A DNA stretch of 64,000 nt from Synaphobranchus kaupii (GCA_029718625.1 CM056376.1:94097945-94161944), one strand, 5' to 3'. Counted from the stretch's first letter, positions 33,855 to 46,843 are shown. Program-made: numbers and translations. Notes: generated by a model not told the origin, from the letters alone.

Positions 33855-33884
<30 letters not shown>
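33855..33884. repeat. (TG)n microsatellite
   Basis: About 15 TG units, followed by degenerate TG/TATG sequence to about 33960. Confidence 0.9.
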
Positions 33885-33886
<2 letters not shown>

Positions 33887-35538
33887 TATGCGTGTGAGTA
33901 TGCTTGTGTGATTGTGTGTCTATATATAAACATATGATTGTGTGTATATGTGTATGAGTGTTTGTATATTTCTTTCTATATGTGCATGTGCAATGATTGA
34001 CTATATTTTGCAAGTGGTTAGGGTTTGCTGGAAGAGCGATGGTGATTCTCTGATGTGGGCCATTCACAGACACAGGAAATGCTTGACTTTGCACCCTGAG
34101 AAGTGTCCACAGCAGCCCACTTGTGTTAAAGGTGTAATTGGGAGTAATTAGATGCTGGCAAGTAGCAGAGTCCGTCTCTGTCTGTACTGAGTGCCTTCAG
34201 CCCTTCACACTCTCTGCCCCAAAGCTGCTTTGCAATCAAGTTACACATTTCTCCCCAGGTTTACAGTGATCTTAATGACATATTAAAACAGTGTGGAATG
34301 GTCAATTACAGATATTTCTAATCAGTATTCTACGACTCGAGGGACCTCCCCAAGATTATTGTTCTGTGGACTTGACATCTATATTGAATTATTTTACTTA
34401 TACTCACACATGCATTTATACATTTTATTAATTACAGTACTGCATTCACAAATATTCTCTCTACACTCAACACTGAATTACCTGTGTCTTTTAGCCCCTT
34501 CGCTTCCCTCATTGTGCCCATGTCCTAATTTCAATAATCCAATACGTGTAATGAAATTTTCCACAAGATGATTTTGACTGGACATGTGAGAAGAGTTTGA
34601 GAAAATAATGCCTGACTTTCTTACTTCCTTGAGTCTGAGCCTCAGTCCTTCCTTTGTACAGAGGTACATTCCTTAAAAGGAATTCTTATTTATTGAACTC
34701 AGGTGGCATGACAGTTTGGCTCAAGGTTAACCTCCGTAGTGCCAACTCCAATCAACTGCTCACTTTATCGTCTTTGAAGAGTAAACACCAGTATAGCGTA
34801 GGCACTGAGCTGTAATTCAACCAACTCCCATCTCAAAAATGCTACGTCCTGGGTAGTTTATTCATAGCCTTCGTGTATGCATGATGTTGCTTGCAAAGAA
34901 ATCGGTTAAGTCTGCTCGACCTTGCCTGTTGTTGTGGAAACGCATTGCAGACGTGGAAACATAGGAATGCTGCTTTCACACAGTCAGTCTTTCAGCTGAA
35001 ATCCAGGCCACTGCTTGCAGAGTTCAGGACCGTGAATGGGTATGTGAACGCCCGCTGTGCTGCTGGAAGAATGGCGATCGCCCTGATGCCTCTAACTCAG
35101 CTAAACGCATAGGTGCGGGCATGAGGTGTGGTGCACGATCTCTGAGCCCTTCTCAAAGTGGGCACAACAAGCCCAAAGAGAGACGGGGGGGGGGCAGGCC
35201 CCACCTTGCCCTGCGCCCCCTCCCTTATGGCCCTGTCCCCCTCCCTTGGTGCTCATCCCATCATGCATTTTGCTAAAATAGGACAGTCACAGCAGAAGAC
35301 TGTCAGAGAGAGAGAGGGGGGTGAGGGAAAGAGATCACTCAGGAGGTCCAACCTTTGACACGCTGGGATGTCCCGAGAGGGAATGGCACCATGGTGAAAA
35401 AGTGAGCCTCAAGGTATTTAAGAAACCGCGACCCAGTAGATGCCTTCCTCCATGATGAATGAGATGTTAGCACAAACACAAATTAGCCCCTATAACAGGG
35501 AGACAGGCCTGAACTCTGACAGCCCTGAGCTCACTGAT

Positions 35539-35540
<2 letters not shown>

Positions 35541-35574
<34 letters not shown>
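35541..35574. repeat. (AG)n microsatellite
   Basis: About 17 AG units followed by a purine-rich stretch to about 35625. Confidence 0.9.
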
Positions 35575-35577
<3 letters not shown>

Positions 35578-37169
35578 TAGACTGAAAGAGAGAGAGACCA
35601 AGAGAAAAAGAGAGGAAAGGAGTGAGAACTAGGTTGACAGAACGGCAGTGCTGATGGTTTATCTTCTCTGCTGAGCCAACATTCTATCCCCGGATCCAGC
35701 AGCCAGTGTAGGCCTATGGGAGAGGAGAATTCCAGCGCTGGACAGTTATTTGTTATTCACAGGTCTCCTCTGAACCCCGGTGACTGTTTATACTTTGCTC
35801 ACCCCTGCATAGCCGCTATAAATAGCTGTTTGGTTCACGTGCTGATTCAGGAAAAGCCAATATCCTTTTTATAGCCCACTGCATGACACAGCACAAAGGT
35901 TTTTCAAACAACGCACCTCTCTGTCTTTTCGAAAACACATGTATTAGATTTGCTGGGAAGCAGGGGTCACACTCCTGTCAGTAATTGAAATGTAATTATG
36001 AATGAGCTAACATGATTATGGAAAGGGAGTGATTGAAAGGTGAATGCAGGACTGTGATGCGGCCCGCTCCTGTTCCACAGTGGAATTCCAGAGGTAATGA
36101 ATCATGAATGGATGCTTCTTCAAACTGTGGAATGGACGAGCGGACAGGGAGGGAACTGAAGAAGTGCGGCTTTTGTTTTGGGGGCTTGCTGGACCTTTTC
36201 TGTGCCCCCCCTCCCCCCACTTCATCCCCGTTTTTTTTGAAAGAGCAAAAAAGTTATCTTTCTGACTCTGTCTACTGGTATCCCCGTGCCCCCATCCAAG
36301 AAAAATAAACACAAATGAGTCTTGTCAGTGAACCATTTGAACAAATTGCACATCCTGTATTGTAAATGAGCTGTAGCAAAGGAATGTGATGAGATGAATG
36401 TCAGAAATCCAGATGCCACTGCACGTTCCAGGAGTTTGAACCTTGGACCCAAAAGATCTTGCTTCTGAGCCAACTTATCAGTCTTGATCTTGTATCCAGT
36501 GGAATTCTAATGATCTAGTCTGAAGACACTCCCTGATTAGGTCTCATTTCATACTGGAACTCGATTTACATTTTGGAAATAACAGACAATTTCCATTCTA
36601 TGGAATAACACTGCACTGAACCAGCATTCCTGTATGTTTTTTATGAGGCTGTTTCATAGTTCAGCTCTCTCCCCTGTAATCCTCATGACTGCTACTGTAG
36701 ATTGATCATTTCATTGGATTGGCAGTGTACGTATGGCTTCCTGCACTGTCTGGGCTCCAGTGTAGGTTTTGTGGGGACGGTGGTGGAAATCAGCCTCGGT
36801 GTGGAGCTGAATGCCTTTTTGTTTCTCTGAGACAGTTGTCACAGGAAGCAGTGGCAGGTGTGAGAGGACGAGCCGCCCCCTACACTGCCTCCATGTTGAA
36901 TGGTATCTTGATGAAGCAATACTAAGAGAATGTTCTCAGGGAAAAAAAGAGAAGACAGAACGGTATCCTTGTGAATGTAGGTATCCTTTGATAAATATCT
37001 ACTGGGACTTGGCAAGGGACCAAAGACAACAAACCGCCTGTGGGCCTCTAAAGATCCTTCAGGTTTGACTTGCTGGGTGATAATGGGAAATGAAAGATAT
37101 TGTGATTGGATATGTGTTAGTAAGTGTGTCTGTGTGAGTGTATGCGTGTTAATGAATATCTCCACACAC

Positions 37170-37170
<1 letters not shown>

Positions 37171-37200
<30 letters not shown>
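37171..37200. repeat. (GT)n microsatellite
   Basis: About 15 GT units. Confidence 0.9.
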
Positions 37201-37202
<2 letters not shown>

Positions 37203-38370
37203 TGTGTTATTGGCCCTCAGAATCTGGTGTCGGACTGATCTTGTTTGATGATTCTTTTGCATCTGAAGGTCTTCAGAATCCATAAGTAGAATCCTCTTCT
37301 TTAAATAATGAAACGGAGAATCCAGGAACACTCTCCCTGTCCTTAAATACTGACATCTTTGTAACCATTTTTCCTGGAAAGTCCATTGCTACATAGATGA
37401 ATCAAGTAATTGTATCAAATGATCCCTGCAAATGAACAACTTGGAGAATGAGAGAACAATATCTATACATAAAAGCTAAATGTTGAATATTGGTAAGAGG
37501 AAGCGTACTGTAGCTTCCCAGGTTTGGGGTATTTGGTTGGGTGAGACAGAAAGAGTGGAGTGCTACATTCATGGTGCTTTCGATAAATGGATTGGAACTT
37601 TTTGACCACACAGCAGGGGCTGACTCACATATGACAACATGGCGGTCGTAAATTAAAATAGACCTGCATTTGAAGGCAAGGATGCAGCCATGCAGTTTAC
37701 ATTTATATATTTTTTTGCAGAAATATTTTTCATCCAATGAACATTAAGTAAAGTCATACTATACTGAAAACATTTTCAATCATTTTCTTTTGTTGTCACA
37801 AACCCTAGTCATGTTAGTCAGCTGTCTATAGTATTATGGCAAGAGAACTTTGATAACCCCAATGCCAGCACACATAATGACCCTCACACACTCCCAGCAA
37901 TTATATTAAAGATAGTCTGCAAAATACATAACCTACTTATTTACCCTCCGAAAAACACATGCTAACATTCAGATTCTCTCTGGCTTCTTTTGCTTCTTCT
38001 ACAGGAACACAGTGAGTATGTCTGGGTTTCTGATATGACAGATAAAAGCCTAAGCCTGTTACACTGTGGCAGGCATGCTGCACAGGTGCACCATTACTAG
38101 GAAATTCTGTTGTCTACAAATTAGTCCAAAAACTTCTTTTGTTTATCCGCTCACGTGTTTTTTATTTAAAAAAAAAATGTTCTCGAACGTGAACTGTATA
38201 GACATAAAATGGCGCGATGCTGTCTCATTCCCCTGACTTCGATGTATGTCAGAAGGGTTCATTGTGCATAAGTATTTTCAATGTCTTGCAAATACTCTTG
38301 CATGCTGGGAAAAGTGTCAATTCAGGAAGTGTTCCACGGTGTTTATTGACTCAGATGTAATCATAGTTCG

Positions 38371-38841
38371 AGGCTGTGTCCGAATCAGCACCCTTCCATA
38401 CTATTAGGTAGGCTTGTTGAGTAGACAGGACGAGAAAGTCGTTAAGTAGGAGAAATCTTCTCTAAATATAGTATACTTAAAACCCCCGTATGATACACTT
38501 ACTTCCGGGGTTTCACTGAGTATATTCGGGAGCACACTTTTCAAGAAGTACATGAACATTTGGTCACATAAATATGACGTACAGCTTCGTTTTAAAAGAT
38601 GAGACACAGCTTCGCTGACGTTTTCCTTCAATAACAACAAAAACAACAGGTGACATGACCACGCAAGGGTGCAATGTCTTACGACACTTCCACAGTGCTG
38701 TTGGAAAATAGTATGGCGCATATTTTTCGCGTTCTGCATGTTGCGTGCTAAGCCGTGCACATTAAACAACACATTTCTGCCAGTACACTGTACGCAGGAG
38801 ACAGGGCAGTAGATAGGGGGGCTCTGATTCAGACACAGCCT
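38371..38841. mobile_element. TIR-bounded non-autonomous DNA element, 471 bp
   Basis: The left end AGGCTGTGTCCGAATCAG is the inverted copy of the right end CTGATTCAGACACAGCCT with one mismatch. The GGCTGTGTCCGAAT-type terminus is common on fish class II MITEs. No clean target duplication was found, so the superfamily is left open. A 122-codon minus-strand frame inside resembles no transposase and is probably chance. Confidence 0.7.
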
Positions 38842-41066
38842 GAGTCTTCAATTAACCTCCGATGTCAATTACCAACCTGATTTGAAAACTCTCTTAAGAT
38901 AGGAACAACTTTTTTTTTGTATGAGTCAACGCATTGAATTCTGATTGGTCCATACTGAGTAATGCACCAAGAAATGCAATGAGTAGTGCACTGCCTTTCT
39001 GTTTTACACCCAATATGGGCTGAGATCGGTTGTTTCTTACAGCTCACAAATAAAACCAGAACTACTCCATTCCTTGAAATCTTGGTTTTTTAGAGCTGTA
39101 CACGCATGCTGTGTCCAAGTCATCTCTGATTTCCACAATCCATCCAGACATGGCATTGAATTTTGTCATAGAAGGTGAGCAAAGGCATTTTATCTAATCA
39201 GGTGTTCTAGGGATGGTCTAACCTACTCAACCTCGTAGACTGCCTGGGAGAGTCATGATTTGTAGTGCAATAAAATAGGAAGGCGCATTTACTCTGCAGA
39301 CAAATGAGTATGTGTGATTTGTGAAGGAATGACCCAGCCGTGGTATCACGTCCATTTATTGTTTTTGTTAATTTTTGTATTTCCCCTTTTAATCCCGTTA
39401 TTGATTAATTTGTTTACGGTAATGGCTTGTCCATTTCTTCCCAGTTTGTATTTATCCGACTGTGTAGAACTACAATCTTTCTATACAATTGTAGCTGCAA
39501 GACAAATTCCACATGTTGATTGATTGATTTATTGATTCTTTTATTGCTAATATTATGCAAAAAAAATGGGAGGGGTGGGAATGCATACAGAGCATTCAAC
39601 GTGGGCACAGTTGACATTCACTCTAGTTGTCTTTACCCCTGACTGCTGTGGCTGGATTACGCCACAGTAATCACACACAACTGACAGGTTCCTCTGGTGT
39701 TCACACAAAGCACATTCCAGTCATAATGACCTCTACTCCCCTGCAAATTAACCCAAACACTGTCACTGGCCAGGGCTGCCCAGATATAACTCAACAGGAG
39801 GTTTTCTCCAATCTGGATTGACGTCACCCAACAATCGATTGCCTCGGTTTCTTTAAAGGCCTCACTTGTGGAGACCTTAACCAATTTATCCTGGGATGTC
39901 CATAAGGCACATGTGACCTGCCGATCGTAGCTGGAGCAACAAAACAGGGACCTCAGTCCTCTCCTTTATCTTTTTCTTTCCTCACGCTCATTCATTTTCA
40001 TTATTTCTCATTCAGCATCCTTTTTTCTTTCTCCCTTTGTTCCGTCTCTCTCTTCTCCTTGCATTTTCAGCTTTCTTGTAGTCTGCACTGTCTCTCTCAG
40101 CTGTTCTCCTCCATGCTGGCTGCCTGACTCCGAGCCTGCGCTGTTGTGGGTTCATTGGGCTGGTATGCGGCAGGAATCTTTGGATCAAGGTAATTTCACA
40201 CTGTTCAACATTTTCCCAGGCCGTTACGCCTCCCCTCACCTTTCTGCCACTCAGAAAATGAGATAGCGAGCAACACATGTTGCTGTTAAACACACTCTGC
40301 CCCCCATACTCCCCCCGCCCCACCCCCCTCCCAGGGCTGACATAGCCTGTGGGGCAAGGAATCGACTTGAAAGATAGGGGCCATAAATTCCAGTTTGACA
40401 CTTCTGTTTCCCGAAAGGATTGTGCTATACTAGCCTGATCTGAGTGTGGGACCGTGCAGCAAATTCATGTGGAGTGTTATGAGGGGAATTTCATTTGTGA
40501 TTGCAGTTTTCAGAGATTCCTTGGCTAAGGGGGTGTCTCCCAGCTTAGCTCTCCCCCCATGCCAGAGAAGCCGCTGAAGAGGCGAGATATTTGTGTGGGT
40601 AACATGAAAACACATTTTCCACACTTTAATAATGTGTAGAGTTGTGTGGAATGTGTAGAACATTTCTGCAGTACAACCACAGTGATGTTTCGCCAACTTT
40701 TCTCTAGTTCTCTCATTTTAATTGCTTGGATGCCATTGCTTTTTTTAGGTTTCCAAAGACCGTTCAAAGCATAATTAATTCGACATACCTGGTCCTTCCC
40801 CCCTTATACACAGAAGTTGATTTCTGTCCATCTTACTCAGGGAGGTTCTTATTGCTTTTGGCAGGGTGACTTGCAATGATAGCAATGACATCTGATCAAA
40901 AATTTACCTGTGCTGATGACAAGATCAGAGGCCTTATTGGTCTGTGGGCTGGCACTGAGCACATTATATTTAGCAAATGCTGTATGTCATTCTTGCAATC
41001 ACTATTTTCTGAAGTGAATTGGTATCACCTAAGATTGGCAGTAGATTTTAAGCTCTAAACACTTGC

Positions 41067-41106
<40 letters not shown>

Positions 41107-41199
41107 GTGTATGTATGTATGTGCGTGTGCGTGCGTGTGTGTGTGTGTGTATGTATGTGCGTGTGCGTGCGTGTGTGTGTGTGTATGTATGTATGTGCG

Positions 41200-41234
<35 letters not shown>

Positions 41235-41274
41235 GCGTGCATGTGTGTGTATGTATGTATGTGCGTGTACGTGC

Positions 41275-41305
<31 letters not shown>

Positions 41306-41413
41306 CGTGTGCGTGCGTGTGTGTGTGTGTATGTATGTATGTGCGTGTGTGTGTGTGTATGTATGTGCGTGCGTGTGTATGTATGTGCGTGCGTGTGTGT
41401 GTGTATGTATGTA

Positions 41414-41445
<32 letters not shown>

Positions 41446-42086
41446 TGTACGTGCGTGTGTGTATGTATGTATGTGCGTGTGCGTGCGTGTGTGTGTTCAC
41501 ATATAGGTTTCATGGTATGTTTGTGAATGCGTGCATGGTGTGTGCAGCATGTGCATGACACAGATGAATGCACGACTTATTCTGAACGGTTTCTTCTTCT
41601 GGTTGATTGGCAGCAGGTGGTCACAGTTAGCATTGGATAGCCTACGGTAGATTGTTTTCATTGTCTCATATCCAGGCCAACAGACTGAGCAATTGTGTCA
41701 TGCAAATATTTATCCTCTGTTGAGTGCCTCCTGTTGATGACAGTTGATCTTTGAATGTTTTTTTGTGGTTATGGTTCTTCTCACGCTTCTGTTTTGGCTG
41801 ATTCTGATGCGGCTATCTTTGAGTAGCATCCCTGAGCATCTGGAAATTGCCCCAGCTTCTGAGGCAAACCCTTCTCTCCACCTGCTGCGGGCGCACCTGT
41901 ATAATTGTCTCCGCTTCCCTCTGCACTTCCTGTCCCACTTTCCCGTGGTGCTTTTCTCTGCCTTGGGAGCTGAGTGGTTCTCCGTGTCATGCCGGCCACT
42001 TCCGATATAGGTGCATCCTGATGGCTTCCCTTTTACAGCGTGTTTGCTCAACGTTGTAATACGTCCAAAGAGCTGAGCTTCCAGAC
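38842..42086. other. Non-coding interval dominated by a TG/TATG array
   Basis: Apart from the array at 41064-41496 I see no gene, RNA or transposon. The frames that run through the array are open only because the repeat lacks stop codons. Confidence 0.65.
41064..41496. repeat. Compound (TG)n / (TATG)n / (TGCG)n array, 433 bp
   Basis: Alternating pyrimidine-purine sequence throughout, made of TG runs broken by blocks of two or three ATGT and one or two GCGT. A block of GTGCGTGTGCGTGCG, then TG repeats, then ATGTATGTATGT recurs several times, which implies higher-order duplication. Such sequence can adopt Z-DNA. Confidence 0.93.
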
Positions 42087-42290
42087 CAGGGGTGTCAAAC
42101 TCATTCCATCGAGGGCCGAGTGTATGCAAGTTTTTGTTCTAACCATGCTCTACACCAGCTGATTCCACTAATTAGTTCACCTCCTTGGTTGAAGAGCTGA
42201 GCTAATTAGTGAAATCAGCTGGTGTAGGGCACGGTTGGAACAAAAACCTGCATACACTCGGCCCTCGATGGAATGAGTTTGACACCCCTG
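42087..42290. mobile_element. hAT-type foldback MITE, 204 bp
   Basis: The ends CAGGGGTGTCAAACTC and GAGTTTGACACCCCTG are perfect inverted repeats, and complementarity continues with few mismatches almost to the middle, so the whole element can fold into one long hairpin. It is flanked by TTCCAGAC (42079-42086) and TTCTAGAC (42291-42298), an 8-bp duplication with one change, as expected for hAT transposases. No coding capacity. Confidence 0.9.
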
Positions 42291-43155
42291 TTCTAGACAT
42301 TCTACTCGCCTTCAGTTGAGCGGCGTATGACACAATCGCTGACCTCTCTGGACAAGCACGTGGCCTTGCTCACTCATGTAAAATCAGTGGATTCAATCAT
42401 ATATGAGTTACCTGGATGGCTCATGCTCCAGAGCATCAAGAGCCAACTGCATTCTCCCTGGAATGACCAGAAGGATCTGTCAGTAACACCCAGTGCAACA
42501 CTCCACTTTTCCTGCTGTATTTCTACAATAAATTATACATAAGACAATGCACTGCTTTCAACTTTTGTTTTCTAATTAATGAAACGCAGGCGATAAAGAC
42601 CTCCAGTTTGGATGAGCAATTTCCATATTTAAATAGCTTAAAAGGAATCTCCCTTTAAAGGAAAAAGGATCCTGCCAACCACAACATTCTCGCAGACCAA
42701 AACAATTTTTCGAGGCATATTCTGTTCTCATAACAGCTCAGCAGTCTCCTCTGAATGAGGCGTGTGTTCCATATTTCTGTGTTTGGGCTGTGGTGCTGAT
42801 TGTGCAAAAAAAAACAGAGAAATAAGAAATAGAGAGAAATCATGAAGTCATCCCACCCACTCACTCTCTCTCTCTCTCTCTCTCTTGCTCCCAAGAATCA
42901 AGTGATGATTTGAGGATTACAATGTTGAGCATGCAGTGCAACAATAAGAAATGCACTGGCATGCTGTTTGCACCATTCAAGAAGAGAGCAACATTTAATT
43001 TATGTGTTTTTGGCATGACTGGCATGTACTTTTTGAATATGTATATTATTCCACATTATACCACATTTATTTCACATGGAAAAGGCAATATAATCAGCAT
43101 TTCCGCACATGCAACTATGTAAGAGAATTCACTAAAACCTTTTCATCTGTAGGAC

Positions 43156-43382
43156 CTGATGTTGTTGTTCTCGGGAAACAAACATGGTGCTGCATCAGCT
43201 GCAGAGGTGGTGGCCTGATGTTGTTCTCTGGAAACAAACATGGTGCTGCATCAGCTGCAGAGGTGGTGGCCTGACGTTGTTCTCTGGAAACAAACATGGT
43301 GCTGCATCAGCTGCAGAGGTGGTGGCCTGATGTTGTTCTCTGGAAACAAACATGGTACTGCATCAGCTGCAGAGGCGGTGGT
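43156..43382. repeat. 56-bp minisatellite, four copies
   Basis: Units start at 43156, 43215, 43271 and 43327. The first is 59 bp and carries an extra GTT and one change. Each contains CTGATGTTGTTCTC, AAACAAACATGG and CATCAGCTGCAGAGG. Units differ by only one to three bases, so the array is young. Frames through it are not convincing genes. Confidence 0.9.
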
Positions 43383-44588
43383 TGAGTGGCCACACCAAGA
43401 AAGATGGCTCGGGGATTTGACCAGAACAAAAGGAGTCAACATTCCTACTCTTTCAAGAAGTGCCATGGGATATTCAATGACTATGGGAAGTCGGAACCTT
43501 CGTTTAATGTCCAATCCAAAAGACAGCATGTCTGAAGTGCAGTGTCCCTATTGCTGCACTGAGGCATTATGTTGCGTAGAGTCAGTTCTCATCCCTTCCG
43601 GAGCAGGGCCCCACCCAGTGCAGGCCCCACATATGAACTAGAGGTGAAGCAGCAAGGGGAAGGAAGTTGCAGCTAAAAAAGAAACCAACAGTAAACAAAT
43701 CAATGAGTCATATTTAGGAGGTGAAATTATGACACAAAGGCTATGGTGCAAAATGGAAGAACTGTAGGCAACAGATTCAATTTAACTACAGAGCCCATTA
43801 TCATTAGCTCTGAGTGGAGGATTGTTTCTTAGGGTTTTTTTTTGAATGGCCACTGTACTCATAATGCTGTGAAAGACACAACACACGTGCATTGTGTTTA
43901 CATTGAATGTAGTTTTGCATTTCCACCTGTCCCTCCCGTTCTAAACTGCAGGGGTGCGCGTTGGGTCTCGCCCGTCTTTCCCAATGAATTCTGCAAATGC
44001 TGCCGACCCAGGTGGAAGTCGTTGGGGATTTGTTTTGTTTTCTGGAGAGCAGTGGTCGAACTCACCAGCAGAGTCAGGAGAGTATATTTTGTGCAATTGA
44101 ATTCTTGAAGGGTGCAGAACCTGCCCCGTTCTAAAGGCCTTGCATTCTGGACCAAGGCCCCCTCCAACAATGTCTTTGTTCACAATCTCACTTGTCTTGG
44201 AAAGGAAGGGAGGGAGAGAAAAAAACAGGCTGTTGTGTGGTATCAGCAAACAGCTGCTGCGCGAGTGATGAAGTCAAGGGCTGCCGATAGGAAACATGGG
44301 AAAATACTGGAGAAGGGGAGGGGCAGGGGTGTCAGGACACAACAGCAGCTCAGCTGCTCAATACACACATACACACACACACACACACACTGTTGTGCAG
44401 TTGTGACAGAGTGAGAAAGAAACCAAAAACCTATACTATGTATCTTCTGCAGGAGAAAGATATATTTACACTCCTGAGTAGGGAGAGACCCCGAGGTAAC
44501 TCTCCTTCTGTGGTGCGCTGGGACCAAAATTTGACGAGTGCGTGAAAGGTTATTGGTCGAGTTCAAAAGGCCGGGTCAAGCATGCAAT

Positions 44589-44605
44589 GGGGGGGGGGGG
44601 GGGGG
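44589..44605. repeat. Poly(G) tract, 17 bases
   Basis: Uninterrupted G run followed by TTTAAAAAAGG. Confidence 0.9.
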
Positions 44606-45942
44606 TTTAAAAAAGGTAAATGAATACCAGACTCAGTGCCCCTCTGTTGGACGTGAGTTCCAGTGGTCCTCTGTGTGATGCACACTCAAAGAGACCCAAT
44701 TGCTTGTATTAACTCCCCTCCAATTGGTGACCTTGTGTCTTATTTCAGCACAATGTAAAAACTGTTCTTTTTGATACTTTACGTTTGCTGATTAGAATAA
44801 TCATGGTGTCTGTTATTATTAAGTTCTGTGGTTTTAAGGGATGCTTTGTAACAAGTAATAGATTTAATTACTATTTAAACGGCATTTATTAACTATTTAA
44901 CTGTGTAATTAATACTTAATAGAAGATGTTTCCAAGAAATATACTCTCCTTGGACATGGACGTGATCTTGAAAATAATCCTCTGTGGCATACAAGTGCAC
45001 TTACTGTATATTTTTTCTCTGATTGCAAAACTGCCACATCATTTCAAAATTTATCGAAGCAATGCATTGTGATATCAATGCAATCCAATTGTAACTACCC
45101 CTTTTACAGCAGAACGTATTTACCTTTCATCTATACATCAGAATTTTCTGAGAAAATGTTCACATAACGAACCCCTCATTTCAGAGAACAATCAAACGCT
45201 GTTCTTCCTCTGCTCCTTCATTTTACGGAGTTAATAAGTGTTTCGTTTAAAGAGTTTGGGAGGATATCAGGGCATGAACAATGTCTGAGGGAGGTTTGTA
45301 ATTCCAGAAATGTGTTCCTTTAAACCAAGCGACAGCTCTGTAAAAACTGAATGATGAAAGTACAAATTTGCCCCATTACCTCATTTTAATAAAATTGCAG
45401 GTGGTTACAGGATTTAAAACCAGAATAGCGGTGTATCTGACCCCAAATAGCTTATTTGGAAATGCACAGATATGTGTTGTTTACAGATATGTTTTCTTAC
45501 CGAAGTTGACCAATTATATTCTAAAGATATTTGGAAGATAATATGACTTGGAAAATGTGAGCATGAAATGGACAATTAAACAATGGTAATACATGGCACA
45601 CAATAAAGTGTGTTTCAATGCATAGCTCCACACATTGACAGATGCATTTATGAAATAGCAGTGCTAGGTTAGTAAGTCATGTCAAACTTTTCCACTGACA
45701 CCACTCTCCACACGCCCATTCTGAATACAGGTAAATATCATTTTGTTGGCTGAACAGATATAAATTCAGATAGTGTTGTCCCTGTACACCCCTAATAGAG
45801 ACATTCTAAAATGTCATAATAGTGTACAGCATACGCCTTTCACTGGTGGCTTAGAAAATAGTATCTACAACAGTCAGTGGCTAACCGTTCAAAATATGCC
45901 AGCATTTTGTCTGTCTCAGAGAGGTTCATTCTTCTTCACAGG

Positions 45943-45981
45943 CCAGGGTAGTTCAAGGAATTCATGCTTGAACTACCCTGG
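45943..45981. other. Perfect 15-bp stem hairpin
   Basis: CCAGGGTAGTTCAAG at 45943-45957 is the exact reverse complement of CTTGAACTACCCTGG at 45967-45981. They are separated by a 9-base loop, GAATTCATG. Nothing around it extends the pairing. It is too short for a normal microRNA precursor and is not part of a recognised element. Confidence 0.75.
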
Positions 45982-46060
45982 TTTTAGTTAAAAAACAACT
46001 ATCAGCACAATAAACATGTCTCCACATATGTTAATCTGATTCTGAATGAAACCACTAAAA

Positions 46061-46252
46061 CAGTGGTCCCCAACCCTGTTCCTGGAGTTCTACTGTCCTG
46101 TAGGTGTTTACTCCAACCCTAACAAAGCACACCTCATTCAACAGCTAGAGTTTTCATTGAGCTGCTAATTAGTAGAATCAGGTGTGCCAAATTAGGATTG
46201 AAATGAAAACCTAAAGGACGGTAGATCTCCAGGCACAGGGTTGGGACCATAC
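46061..46252. mobile_element. hAT-type MITE, 192 bp
   Basis: It begins CAGTGGTCCCCAACCCTG and ends CAGGGTTGGGACCATAC, imperfect inverted repeats. It is flanked by perfect 8-bp duplications CACTAAAA at 46053-46060 and 46253-46260. There is no coding capacity, and the inner part is partly self-complementary. Confidence 0.9.
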
Positions 46253-46260
46253 CACTAAAA

Positions 46261-46771
46261 TCTTTAACATAGAAAGGAATTATGGTTGCACAGCTCAATA
46301 TTAAATCCCAATGTAATATATATATATTTTTTTTCATTTTTAAAGTAAGAAAAAAAACAAATAATTGCTTGCACACTGCACAGGTCACGCTTTTGACTGC
46401 AATATTTAGCCTATGCAGAGTGTTGTCAGCTGTAGAATATGCTTGTTTATCAGTGAGGAGTCTTATGTTAACTTTGAAGACTGAGCTTAAAACAACATAC
46501 CTGTTGAAGTTTATTTTGAGCAGCAAATGGCAGCAGCCACTACAGGACCAGAAGAACACACACCATTAGCATCAACCACTGGGAGGCTTTCATTGTTTTC
46601 AAAGCCGTGATTCACGTCATCCCTTTATTGTGATGTGTGAAGTGTACTCTGTGCTGTGTTCCAAAGCTGAGAATGATGAGGTTGGTCTCTAGTTGTTGAC
46701 TGGGGGTGGATTTACATTGCATTGAGGCATGATGGGTAAGACCAATGGCAGTGCGAGAGCAAGCAGCTAAC
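46261..46771. other. Non-coding spacer, nothing recognised
   Basis: About 510 bp between the hAT MITE and the young gypsy element. The open frames across it have no recognisable content. Confidence 0.6.
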
Positions 46772-46776
46772 AGTTC
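46772..46776. repeat. Target-site duplication AGTTC, left copy
   Basis: AGTTC directly before the LTR start (TGTTACG at 46777) matches AGTTC at 53927-53931. Confidence 0.92.
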
Positions 46777-46843
46777 TGTTACGATCCTGATACGGGACGA
46801 ACCCAAGTGCAACGACCAGGAGACAGATTACAGAAAGTGGAAC

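Larger units (their letters stand above)
33606..38370. other. Non-coding interval, no gene recognised
   Basis: It contains TG runs (33855-33884 and 37171-37200), a GA run (35541-35574) and a ten-base G tract at 35185-35194. The open frames are short and unremarkable. Confidence 0.65.
42299..46052. other. Non-coding interval with a 56-bp minisatellite and microsatellites
   Basis: No gene is recognised. It contains a short CT run (42863-42884), the minisatellite at 43156-43382, a CA run (44363-44390), a 17-base poly(G) tract (44589-44605) and a perfect 15-bp hairpin (45943-45981). Confidence 0.65.

Noticed and set aside
41055..41573. Open frames of up to 172 codons made of CVCVCV or HTHTHT
   Set aside because: They are translations of the TG/TATG array, open in several frames on both strands.
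41710..42129. 139-codon minus-strand frame running into the hAT MITE
   Set aside because: Its start codons lie inside the MITE terminal repeat and the rest has no family resemblance.
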